Positions 9,808-17,277 of a DNA stretch of 64,000 nucleotides are shown here, in pieces. Source of the stretch: FEB-10 sp963710645 (GTDB lineage Bacteria; Acidobacteriota; Thermoanaerobaculia; Thermoanaerobaculales; Sulfomarinibacteraceae); assembly GCA_963710645.1 (NCBI GenBank), contig CAVQBD010000005.1:1-64000 (forward strand), in the 5' to 3' direction. How positions within the stretch are numbered: the stretch's first letter is position 1; the number at the start of each line of letters is the position of its first letter. The notes under the pieces are model-generated. The model saw nothing but the letters and a program-made list of their open reading frames with translations, did not search any database and had not been told where the DNA came from. The position numbers and the translations under genes are program-made.

Positions 9808-10650
9808 ATGGGAGCATCGCGGTTTGCCATGGGGTTCGTCATTCTCATTCTGGTTCTTGCCGCCCAATCGCCGGCCATTGCGGCTCAGCCCTGTTCGAAA
9901 CCCCACAGTTGCGTCGATTTCGGCGGCATGACCTGCGAGAAACAGCTCGAAGAGTTCCTTCGAACCGCCGAGGTGATCGCCATTGAGGAGGTGGGCTACG
10001 GCATCACCAAGCCGCGCCGGGTCACTCTGAAAAAGGGCGATCACCAGTGTCGCGCGATCTTCAAGACGGTGGACATCAGCTCCACCGACATCACCTACAC
10101 CAACCGTTTGGAATCGGTCTTCACCGACAAGTACGTGTATGAGGTGGCGGCCTACCGCATCGACCGCATGCTGGGAATCGGATTGGTGCCGGTCACAGTG
10201 CTGCGCGAGATCGACGGCGAGCTGGGATCGCTCCAACATTGGGTCGAGGGCTGCGTCAAGATGCAGGACGCTGCGGACCAGAACCTCGAGGTGGCTGACA
10301 TGGATCTGCTGCTGCAGCGCCTCATGTTGATGTACGTACTCGATGCCATGATCTACAACATCGACCGCAACTTCACCAATGTCCTGGTCCGTCCGGACAA
10401 GGACGACCTCTTTCTGATTGACCACTCCCGAGCCTTCAGAACCAACAAAAAACTGCCCTCTCTCAAAGAGGAGCGCCCGATTCCAGTGCCGGCCACGGTG
10501 GCCGACGGTCTCAAAGGCCTGGACCTCCGAACCCTGGAGTCCGAACTGGATGGCCTGCTGTCCAAGCGGCAGATCCGCGCTATCGAGTCGCGCCGCAAGT
10601 TGCTCGTGGCCGAGCTTGATGAGCTTGGGGTTCTCCCCCGCACCGGGTAA
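9808..10650 (+). CDS. Secreted protein-kinase-like protein (FAM20/HipA/PI3K-like fold)
   Basis: 280 residues; ATG with AGAGAGGGAG 7 nt upstream. Residues 1-26 are a signal peptide (VILILVLAAQSPAIAAQ). The rest has the layout of atypical kinases: a possible ATP lysine K86 in RAIFKTVD, a helix EVAAYRIDRMLGIGLVPVTV as in HipA and FAM20 kinases, a catalytic loop YNIDRNFTN (D186, N191), and a metal-binding DFG-like LIDHSRAF (D205). Cys residues are mainly in the N-terminal third. Export of a kinase fold is unusual for bacteria; it could act on periplasmic or extracellular proteins or glycans. Assignment rests on motif order only. It stands alone between the MocR gene and a convergent gene. Confidence 0.7.
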   Translation: MGASRFAMGFVILILVLAAQSPAIAAQPCSKPHSCVDFGGMTCEKQLEEFLRTAEVIAIEEVGYGITKPRRVTLKKGDHQCRAIFKTVDISSTDITYTNRLESVFTDKYVYEVAAYRIDRMLGIGLVPVTVLREIDGELGSLQHWVEGCVKMQDAADQNLEVADMDLLLQRLMLMYVLDAMIYNIDRNFTNVLVRPDKDDLFLIDHSRAFRTNKKLPSLKEERPIPVPATVADGLKGLDLRTLESELDGLLSKRQIRAIESRRKLLVAELDELGVLPRTG

Positions 10651-10669
10651 CCCCCGTCCGCCCCTCATT

Positions 10670-10786
10670 GTCATCCTGAGGAGCCGCGGAGCGGCGACGA
10701 ATGGATCTGGGAGGGGGGTGACCAACGGGCGGACTCCCCCCACCCAGATTCTTCGACTCGGCCCTGCGGGCCTCGCTCAGAATGAC
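10670..10786. repeat. GTCATCCTGAGCGAG-type palindromic element, copy 1 (diverged)
   Basis: Begins GTCATCCTGAGGAGCC and ends CCTCGCTCAGAATGAC, with GAATGGATCTGGG and CCAGATTCTTCGACTCGG inside. The ends are imperfect inverted repeats. Related copies are at 31521-31640, 33131-33250 and, interrupted, 63255-63480. It lies just downstream of the kinase-like gene. Confidence 0.8.
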
Positions 10787-10842
10787 AAGAAGGACACACC
10801 GGGCAGGCGGGGGGGGGGGAACCCGAAACCGGACCCCGAAAC

Positions 10843-10869
10843 AAAAAAAGGGGCGGGTTGCCCCGCCCC
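10843..10869 (-). terminator. Rho-independent terminator of the RskA-repeat gene
   Basis: Read on the minus strand: an 8-bp perfect GGGGCGGG/CCCGCCCC stem (10850-10857 with 10862-10869), a 4-base loop, then seven T (10843-10849). It follows the stop codon at 10892 by about 20 bases. Confidence 0.85.
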
Positions 10870-10891
10870 CAAATTCAGAATGTGATTGCGA

Positions 10892-13252
10892 CTATCGAGC
10901 AGCCACGTATGTCGGGTCGCCGGTGGTGTTGTCCACCACCGATCCGTAGGCCAGGAAACGGCCTCCCGGTGTGCTGGTCCATACCTCGGCATAGCCCACG
11001 TCGGTGGCCTCCGGGAAGATCCCGTTGACCTGGGTCTGCTCGTAGGCGTCAAGGGTTCTGGACACACTCCCGATCAGGGCTCCGTCGCCGCCGTAGAGAT
11101 CGATCTGGACCATCACCGAACCGGCGGTCACGTTGACCAGGCCGACGTTGGTACGGAAGCCCGCGGATGATTCTCCGCTTTCGGAAAGACCCACCAGCCG
11201 ACCGATCTCGCCAAAGCCGATGGCGCCGTCCTCGGAAGGAATGCCTTGGCCGAAGGTCCCTTCGCCCTCGTCGTTGTAGGACCGGCTCGACACCCGGACC
11301 GAGCTGCCGTCGGCCAGAATCCGCAGAGCGCCAACACCCTCGGTGCCAAAGAGCGACTCGATGACGTCGCGGTAGCGCACGCTGGCATAGGGTGCGAGCA
11401 TCACGCTCGCCGACTGCGGCACGGTATTCCCCTGGTCTGCCGTCAGCAGCTCCACCACCACCATCTGGGAACTGCCGCTGGTGTTGTGAATGTCGAGATC
11501 GGTGCGCCACACGCTCTGGTTGACCCCACCGGTGTGGGCTGCGGCAGCGATGTAGTTCTCGGTCAACAGGGTCGCGTTTCCGTAGGGGATGCCCGCAGAA
11601 TTACGATGCATCGGCTGGAGCACCATCCCACCGACATCGTCGATGTTGAGGTCCATCAGGGGTTTGATGGAGAATGGCCCGGCTCCGTTATCGGGCTCGG
11701 GTTCAACCGAAATCACTGCGGCGTAGCCCATGGTCAGATCGATCGCGGGATCTACAAAGTCCTGACCGGGGAACGGCGGGCCAGGTTCGGGGCCGGCCGC
11801 GGGGCCGGTGCCGTCGCTGTCCTCACCGCTGGGGGAGGTGAAACGGCCGGTAGAGATCGGCCCGTCGGCGCCGGCGACCCAACCCTCATACACCCACCCG
11901 TCGGGCAGCTCGGGAATCATCAGGGTCGCGGCGGGTCCGGCGTCGGGATCGAGCCACCAGATGCCGTTCTGATAGGGGGCCGCACCGCCTCCCGAAGGCG
12001 CCGCGAGGATGAAGCTCCCGGCCACGTCGGCAAAATCGGTTCCAAGGGCGGCCGGGTGATCGATGGTCAGGGCCGCCTGGCCCCAGCTGAAGTCACCACC
12101 AACCAGGTGAACATGGCTGGGCGCCGGGTCGGTATCGTCAGCGGGTTCTATGGTCAAGACAAAGGTGGAGACTGCGGCCACCGAGCTGACCGTCGTTGGG
12201 AAAAAACTCTGCGACATCACGCCACCGTCCACCGTGAATGTGCCGGTGCTCACAGGAGCGCCGTCGACAATCAGCCATCCCTCGTAGACGTAATCGTCAC
12301 CGAGGTTCTCCAGCCCGTGCAGGTCGAGATTCAGCTGTGCAGTCGCGTCCATGACGGCCGAGTCGTGGAGAGTGACCGAAGCGGTGGGGAAACCCGCCGC
12401 CATGTTGGTCATGTCCTGCGGCACCCCGGCACCCAGTTCGTCGATACTCCCGTCCACCAGCGGTTTGAGAGTGAAGGGACCGGGGCTGTTGTCCGGTTCG
12501 GGTTCAACGGAGATCACCGCGGCGTAGCCATCGGTGAGCACCATTGGCGGGTTGAGGAGGTCTTGTCCCGGAAACGGCGGCGTTTCGAACGGGCCGGAAG
12601 TCAGACCGCCCGCGTCACTGTCATGACCGGAGGCCATGGTGAATCGACCGGTGGAAAGTGGTCCGCCCGGACCCACGACCCATCCCTCATAGGCCCAACC
12701 CTCGGGCAAGTTGGGGAGCTCCAGGGTCGGTCCGGGGCCGGCGCCCGGGTCGAGCCACCAGATGCCGTTGCGGTAATCCACGCCCTCACCACCCGATGGG
12801 GCATTGAGGATGTAGGGGCCGGCGGCAGCGGAGAAATCGTCACCAAGAGCGGCACCGTGGCCCACCGACAGCTCGGCCGAACCACTTTGGAAATCGCCAC
12901 CGAGCACGTGCACGGCGGAGGGAGCCGGATCGGCATCCGGCACCGGCTCGATGGTGAGAACGAAGGTGGTGATCGCCTCGGCGTCGTCCACGGCCACCGC
13001 GAATGTACGATTCGAGGGTGAACCGGTCTGGTCAACGGTGAAGGTCCCGGTGCTGACCGGGGATCCGTCGACGATCAACCAGCCCTCATAGGCCCAGCCG
13101 GCACCCAGATCGTCGAGACCATCGGCGTCAATCTCGAGGTAGACCTCGTCGGCGGCGGCCAAGGGGGCCACCACCATCACGAGGGATAGTGTGACAGCGA
13201 GCAGCATCCAGCAGGTGCTCGCCACGGGCCTCATCGCATCGGTCTTTCTCAT
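10892..13252 (-). CDS. Secreted protein with repeated RskA-like beta domains and a shared C-terminal domain
   Basis: 786 residues from the ATG at 13252, which has AAGGGAG 8 nt upstream. Residues 1-34 are a signal peptide. Residues about 35-565 consist of two long repeats, each with two subdomains marked YEGWLIVDG.PVSTGTF and YEGW.....GP.STGRF and by AVISVEPEPDN; this resembles the periplasmic C-terminal domain of anti-sigma-K factor RskA, here without the cytoplasmic anti-sigma part. Residues about 580-786 are a different domain with RSYNDEGEGTFGQGIP, FRTNVGLVN and a terminal GDPTYVAAR, shared with the serine protease at 56171-58303. Cell-surface or secreted location is likely; function unknown. 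Monocistronic, with its own terminator. Confidence 0.75.
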   Translation of the reverse strand: MRKTDAMRPVASTCWMLLAVTLSLVMVVAPLAAADEVYLEIDADGLDDLGAGWAYEGWLIVDGSPVSTGTFTVDQTGSPSNRTFAVAVDDAEAITTFVLTIEPVPDADPAPSAVHVLGGDFQSGSAELSVGHGAALGDDFSAAAGPYILNAPSGGEGVDYRNGIWWLDPGAGPGPTLELPNLPEGWAYEGWVVGPGGPLSTGRFTMASGHDSDAGGLTSGPFETPPFPGQDLLNPPMVLTDGYAAVISVEPEPDNSPGPFTLKPLVDGSIDELGAGVPQDMTNMAAGFPTASVTLHDSAVMDATAQLNLDLHGLENLGDDYVYEGWLIVDGAPVSTGTFTVDGGVMSQSFFPTTVSSVAAVSTFVLTIEPADDTDPAPSHVHLVGGDFSWGQAALTIDHPAALGTDFADVAGSFILAAPSGGGAAPYQNGIWWLDPDAGPAATLMIPELPDGWVYEGWVAGADGPISTGRFTSPSGEDSDGTGPAAGPEPGPPFPGQDFVDPAIDLTMGYAAVISVEPEPDNGAGPFSIKPLMDLNIDDVGGMVLQPMHRNSAGIPYGNATLLTENYIAAAAHTGGVNQSVWRTDLDIHNTSGSSQMVVVELLTADQGNTVPQSASVMLAPYASVRYRDVIESLFGTEGVGALRILADGSSVRVSSRSYNDEGEGTFGQGIPSEDGAIGFGEIGRLVGLSESGESSAGFRTNVGLVNVTAGSVMVQIDLYGGDGALIGSVSRTLDAYEQTQVNGIFPEATDVGYAEVWTSTPGGRFLAYGSVVDNTTGDPTYVAAR

Positions 13253-13383
13253 TCTGAACTCCCTTCCAATAGGTTGGCTTTGTCTCCTACCTTTATGGGG
13301 CCCGGAGTTCACGGGGCCATCACCGACCGATCACGGGCTGCTGTCGATTTGTTCACGAATTGATAACAGCCACCGCCCACCCA

Positions 13384-13427
13384 TTGCGAATTGCGAATTG
13401 CGAATTGCAGATTGCAGATTGCAGATT
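13384..13427. repeat. Heptanucleotide tandem array (GCGAATT / GCAGATT)
   Basis: Three GCGAATT units followed by three GCAGATT units, 7-bp period throughout. Confidence 0.85.
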
Positions 13428-13478
13428 CCCCCGCCCACCCGGATCGTGAAAGGTCGCGATGGGCGCGATGGGCGGGCG

Positions 13479-13554
13479 TGCCACTTCTGACATTGTTCGG
13501 AACCCGCAGATTGGATAACCAGCACTTAGGGACCGATCAATGTCAGGGGTGGCA
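13479..13554. repeat. TGCCAC...GTGGCA hairpin element, copy 1
   Basis: TGCCACTTCTGACA and TGTCAGGGGTGGCA are 14-bp imperfect inverted repeats around a ~48-bp variable core. Other copies are at 31115, 46424, 53458 and 58516. Flanks GGGCGGGCG on the left and ACCTCGGG(G) on the right are conserved too. Confidence 0.85.
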
Positions 13555-13622
13555 ACCTCGGGTAGCGCCACGGGGAGATGGGCGCGATGAAATGAGGAGA
13601 ATCGTTCCATACGCGCTCACCC

Positions 13623-13690
13623 GGTGCCAGGCACCGTCGAAATCGAGTCGTCGAACGAGGTCGACACATCTGCGGTGGTGCCCGGCACCG
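13623..13690. repeat. GGTGCC palindrome element, copy 2
   Basis: GGTGCCAGGCACCGTCGAAATCG to GTGGTGCCCGGCACC; inverted orientation relative to copy 1. It lies just downstream of the histidine kinase gene and ~70 bp from the hairpin element. Confidence 0.85.
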
Positions 13691-13717
13691 ACATGGTGGG
13701 CCTTCCGGGCGGGGAAA

Positions 13718-15193
13718 TCAGCCCGCCACGGGAAGCGAGAAGGAGAAAACCGTCCCCTCCCCCACCGTGCTGGCCGCCTCCACCGCGCTGCCGTGCAGCT
13801 CCAAAATACGCTTGACGATAGCCAGCCCCAGCCCGCCGGTCCGGCGCACGCCGTCATCGTGCGCTTCGGCCTGGTAGAACCGATCGAAGATCTGGACCAG
13901 CTCATCACTTGGAATGCCGCACCCGGTGTCCTCCACCCGCACCACCACCCGGTCCGCGTCGGCGGACAGCACGACGGTGACGGCACCTCCCTCTTCGGTG
14001 TGTTTGACCGCGTTGGACACCAGATTCTGGAGCACCCTCTGGATCAGACCGATATCAGCAGACACCATGGGCACGTCGTCCGGCAACTTCAGGTGCAGGC
14101 TCACGTCCTTCTGCTCCGCCGTAAACCGGAACTCCTGGACCACGTCCTGGACCAGTTCGGCCAGCGGGAAGGCCTCCAACTCGGGCTTCATCTCCTTGGA
14201 CTCGAGCCGCGCGAGTTCGAATAATTCCTCCACCTGGTGGCCGAGTTTGTCGCTCTGCCGCTTGGCAACGCTCAGATACTGCCGTCGCTGTTCGGGCGTC
14301 AGCTCGTCTTCCTTCAGCTCGAGGGTCTCGATATAGCCCTTCAGCGAACTCAGCGGAGTCCTCAGATCGTGCGAGACGTTGGCCACCAGCTCCCGTCGAA
14401 GCTCGTCGGTCTGCCTCAGCTTGCCCACCTGCTGGATGATCCGTTCGGCCATTCCTTCGTTGGATGCAGCGAGGCGGCCGATCTCGTCCCCGTCGAGATC
14501 GGCGAGCCCGGTTCTCATCAGCGCCGGGTCGGAAAAATCGCTGTCGCGGAAGGCTTCCACCGCATCGGTGAGGCGGCTCAGCCGCCTGGTCAGCAGGTTG
14601 AACAGCAGCAAACCGACGAGAAGGGCCACAAGAAGGGCGCCCCCGACCACCGTGAGGCTGAGCCGGAGCAGATGGCTCCGGCGGAAGATGCTGACAGCGG
14701 AATCGTACTCCTCGCTGGCGAGCACCACGTAGAGATAGCCCTCGTAGGCGTCTCCCACCATGATCGGCGACACCGAAAAGACCTTGCTCTCACCCGGGCT
14801 GCGGGGATCCTCCCCCTCAATGGGCAGTTTGGCCTCGCCAGCCAGGAATGCCTTGATGGGCTCCACCGATACCCGCTCGCTCCGCACCTTTCCCGGAGGC
14901 GCGGAGTGTTGGACCACCCGACCCTCCATGTCCAGCAAATAGACCTCGATGTTGGGATTTATGACCATCAGGGTCCGGAACACGTTTTCGAGTGCGGCCT
15001 CGTTGACTTCTCCATCCACCAGCAATACGTCCTGGCCCACCAGATTTGCCGCCAGCGCCCTGTTCACCCGCTGTACCACTTCGGCCTGGTAGAGCTTGGT
15101 TGAGTAGATCGTCACCATCAGGAAGATCGCGCTGACAAAAATCAACAGGCCAAGCAGAACTGCCGCCATCTTGGCGTAGAGGCTCCTCAACAT
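13718..15193 (-). CDS. Sensor histidine kinase (HAMP, HisKA, HATPase)
   Basis: 491 residues. TM1 at about 9-30, a ~145-residue extracytoplasmic sensor domain, TM2 at about 178-200, HAMP to about 255. H275 in VSHDLRTPLSSLKGY is the phosphorylated His; NLVSNAVKHT (N box), DTGCGIP (G1), FDRFY (F) and GGLGLAIVK (G2) form the ATPase domain. The sensor domain is predicted to be PAS/Cache-like (IEVYLLDMEGRVV) but its ligand is unknown. It overlaps the response regulator gene upstream by 7 nt, so the two are translationally coupled. Confidence 0.95.
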   Translation of the reverse strand: MLRSLYAKMAAVLLGLLIFVSAIFLMVTIYSTKLYQAEVVQRVNRALAANLVGQDVLLVDGEVNEAALENVFRTLMVINPNIEVYLLDMEGRVVQHSAPPGKVRSERVSVEPIKAFLAGEAKLPIEGEDPRSPGESKVFSVSPIMVGDAYEGYLYVVLASEEYDSAVSIFRRSHLLRLSLTVVGGALLVALLVGLLLFNLLTRRLSRLTDAVEAFRDSDFSDPALMRTGLADLDGDEIGRLAASNEGMAERIIQQVGKLRQTDELRRELVANVSHDLRTPLSSLKGYIETLELKEDELTPEQRRQYLSVAKRQSDKLGHQVEELFELARLESKEMKPELEAFPLAELVQDVVQEFRFTAEQKDVSLHLKLPDDVPMVSADIGLIQRVLQNLVSNAVKHTEEGGAVTVVLSADADRVVVRVEDTGCGIPSDELVQIFDRFYQAEAHDDGVRRTGGLGLAIVKRILELHGSAVEAASTVGEGTVFSFSLPVAG

Positions 15194-15930
15194 GATGTCT
15201 TTCCCTCCAGCTCGTCCGCGCCGGGGAACCGGTAGCCCACACCCCAGACGGTGAGGATAAAGCGCGGTGTGGCGGGGTCAGGTTCGATCTTGCTGCGCAG
15301 CCGATTGATGTGGGTGTTGACCGTGTGCTCGTAGCCCTCGTGGGCATAGCCCCACACCCGGTCCAAAAGCTGGCTTCGGGTGAAGACCTGTCCCGGGTGG
15401 CTCGCGAAGTGGAGCAGTAGGTCGAATTCCTTGGCCGTCAGGTTGACCACGTCGCCCGACAATCGCGCCTCCCTGCGGGCGCGATTGATGAGGAGATCAC
15501 CAGCCACAAGGACCTCGTCCTCGGACGACGCCGCGTCAGTGGTGAACGCCTCGACGCGCCGGAACAGCGCCTTGACCCTGGCCAGGAGCTCACGAACCGA
15601 GAATGGCTTCGTGAGATAGTCGTCGGCCCCCATTTCGAGACCGACCACCCGGTCCACCTCGGTGGAACGGGCCGTCAACATCAGGATCGGTATGTGGTGG
15701 GCCTCGGCCCGCAGCCGCCGGCAGATTTCGAGTCCGTCCACTCCGGGGAGCATGAGATCCAGAATGACGAGATCGAAGTCGCCGCTGAGCGCCTGCTCGA
15801 GACCGCGGTTGCCGTTGGATTCCACCACGACCCGGTGTCCGGCGTCCGAGAGATGGAGCTCTACCAGGGACCCGATGTCGGGGTCGTCCTCGACCACGAG
15901 AACAGCACGGGGAGTTGTTGAAGCCGTCAT
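15187..15930 (-). CDS. OmpR-family response regulator
   Basis: 247 residues from the ATG at 15930. The receiver domain (about 8-125) has the acidic pair ED(D) in LVVEDDPD, phospho-acceptor D58 in LVILDLMLPG and the lysine in DYLTKPF. The C-terminal winged helix (about 150-240) carries LTAKEFDLLLHFASHPGQVF and VNTHINRLRSKIE, typical of PhoB/OmpR DNA-binding domains. An earlier in-frame start (16035) would add 35 residues of low-quality sequence. It is the first gene of a two-gene operon with the histidine kinase and is divergent from a small secreted or membrane protein gene that might be its target. Confidence 0.93.
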   Translation of the reverse strand: MTASTTPRAVLVVEDDPDIGSLVELHLSDAGHRVVVESNGNRGLEQALSGDFDLVILDLMLPGVDGLEICRRLRAEAHHIPILMLTARSTEVDRVVGLEMGADDYLTKPFSVRELLARVKALFRRVEAFTTDAASSEDEVLVAGDLLINRARREARLSGDVVNLTAKEFDLLLHFASHPGQVFTRSQLLDRVWGYAHEGYEHTVNTHINRLRSKIEPDPATPRFILTVWGVGYRFPGADELEGKTSC

Positions 15931-16023
15931 CGCGACCCACCTTATCACCCGTTTGGGGTGCTTTAGACTTTCGTTAGAAACACGTAACCCTTTCGTATTC
16001 TCAACCCCACTGGTGTTTCCTGC

Positions 16024-16029
16024 TACCAT
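16024..16029 (+). promoter_or_regulatory. -10-like hexamer (TGCTACCAT), leaderless start
   Basis: Extended -10-like TGCTACCAT; the hexamer TACCAT ends 6 nt before the ATG at 16036. The same nonamer occurs before the next small gene. Confidence 0.45.
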
Positions 16030-16035
16030 TTCCAC

Positions 16036-16299
16036 ATGCGGAACCCCCTGATGTTGCTGACCCTGCTCGCTGCCTCCGGTGCGGTGATTCTGGCCGCCGC
16101 TTTCCAGCGTCGCAAGCTCGAGTCGGCAGACCGGCGGGCCGATGCTCCGGGACCAGGCGACGAACCGACAAAGGCCGAGTTCGACATCTCGGAAAAGCGC
16201 CGTGGTGACCGCCCAGATCCGCCGGCGCCGCCCGCCGAACCGCCGCCCGACAACCTCGAACCCTTCGCAAAACCCGGCAGCGCCGACGAGCGCCGGTAG
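16036..16299 (+). CDS. Small membrane-anchored Pro-rich protein
   Basis: 87 residues. An N-terminal hydrophobic segment (residues 4-22, LMLLTLLAASGAVILAAAF) is followed by a charged, Pro-rich tail (PDPPAPPAEPPPDN). Could be a membrane anchor or uncleaved signal. No family recognised. Divergent from the response regulator. No Shine-Dalgarno; a TACCAT hexamer precedes the ATG by 6 nt. Confidence 0.5.
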   Translation: MRNPLMLLTLLAASGAVILAAAFQRRKLESADRRADAPGPGDEPTKAEFDISEKRRGDRPDPPAPPAEPPPDNLEPFAKPGSADERR

Positions 16300-16327
16300 C
16301 CCAAGCCGTGCCCTTGGCCATAGCTGC

Positions 16328-16333
16328 TACCAT
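16328..16333 (+). promoter_or_regulatory. -10-like hexamer (TGCTACCAT), leaderless start
   Basis: The same TGCTACCAT nonamer as at 16021; TACCAT ends 6 nt before the GTG at 16340. Confidence 0.4.
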
Positions 16334-16339
16334 GCGCGA

Positions 16340-16477
16340 GTGTCCTCACCGCTGCTGATCGTGGTCCTCGTCATCGTCGGTTTCTACCTGATCGCCGGTG
16401 GGCTCCGCTACATCCGACAGGAGTGGCGGAGTGTCGCCGCCAGTATCAGACATTGGATCCATGGCAAGGTCAGATGA
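16340..16477 (+). CDS. Small single-span membrane protein (45 aa)
   Basis: GTG start, 45 residues: SSPLLIVVLVIVGFYLIAG forms one membrane helix, then a basic amphipathic tail RYIRQEWRSVAASIRHWIHG. The hydrophobic-then-basic design and the promoter-like TGCTACCAT before it support a real small gene, but there is no family match to quote. Confidence 0.4.
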   Translation: MSSPLLIVVLVIVGFYLIAGGLRYIRQEWRSVAASIRHWIHGKVR

Positions 16478-16650
16478 GGGCTGGGGAGCCGGGGGTCGTG
16501 GCGCAGCCGTCCCGGCTGCAATTCCGACCTCGATGGAACCGTCGGATGCAGGCCATGAGCCCGCTCCACAGATTTCTCCGGCTTGGCGGGGGGCTTCGTA
16601 CCTTGTAACTTGTTTTCCTTGTACCTTGTTCAACGTCGGCAGGAGGCAAC

Positions 16651-17028
16651 ATGGAGCGGACGGTGTTCGCGCTCGGATCCGCACTGGCAGCCCTGGGCGT
16701 GGCTCTCGGGGCCTTTGGCGCCCATACCCTGAAAACCAGAATCGAGTCCGAAATGCTCGCGGTCTTCGAGACCGGCGTTCGGTATCAGATGTACCACGCG
16801 TTGGGTCTCCTCGCCCTGGCGTGGGCCATGACTCGCTGGCCCGAGCTTCGGCTGGCTACGTCCGCATGGATGCTGCTGACCGGTACCCTGATTTTCTCCG
16901 GCAGCCTCGAGCTTCTGGCCGTCACCGGCGTCCGCTGGCTCGGCGCCATCACCCCGTTGGGCGGCGTGCTGCTCATCGCCGGCTGGACTCTCGCCTCCTG
17001 GCGGCTCTTTCATCGGAGGACGGTGTAG
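16651..17028 (+). CDS. DUF423 family membrane protein (YgdD-like)
   Basis: 125 residues; ATG with GGAGG 5 nt upstream. Four membrane helices. GALGAFGAHTLK-like start (GVALGAFGAHTLKTRI), FETGVRYQMYHALGLL and FSGSLELLAVTGVRWLGAITPLGG are the DUF423 signatures. Function of the family is unknown. Lone gene. Confidence 0.92.
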   Translation: MERTVFALGSALAALGVALGAFGAHTLKTRIESEMLAVFETGVRYQMYHALGLLALAWAMTRWPELRLATSAWMLLTGTLIFSGSLELLAVTGVRWLGAITPLGGVLLIAGWTLASWRLFHRRTV

Positions 17029-17162
17029 GGACTGCCGCCGACCAACACTCGCCACACGTGGCCAACTTCCAGTAATCACCAGTCTACGGTCAAAGCGCCG
17101 TTATTCTGTCTCATTATCTGATCATGTTCTGGTCTGTGGTACGGTGTCCCCACGGCAGAAAA

Positions 17163-17194
17163 TTGACAAATGGTCAACAGGCATCAGTTAATAA
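17163..17194 (+). promoter_or_regulatory. Candidate promoter of the Kelch gene
   Basis: TTGACA at 17163 and TAATAA at 17189-17194 are separated by about 20 bp, longer than ideal. TTGAC and GTCAA (17163-17177) also form a small palindrome that could be an operator. This is the only AT-rich stretch before the gene. Confidence 0.3.
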
Positions 17195-17277
17195 ATCGTG
17201 GCGTCAAGCACCAGCCGTCGAGGGACGGCTCGATGGCGTCGTTCCCCGATCGACCCACCATGACTGAAGGAGGAGGA

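Larger units (their letters stand above)
13313..13717. other. Repeat-filled spacer between two minus-strand genes
   Basis: Contains a heptamer array (13384-13427), a TGCCAC hairpin (13479-13554) and a GGTGCC palindrome (13623-13690). No gene seen. Confidence 0.65.

Noticed and set aside
11246..13021. 591-codon plus-strand open frame
   Set aside because: Antisense to the RskA-repeat gene; His/Gly/Arg-rich without domains, a usual effect of GC-rich third positions.
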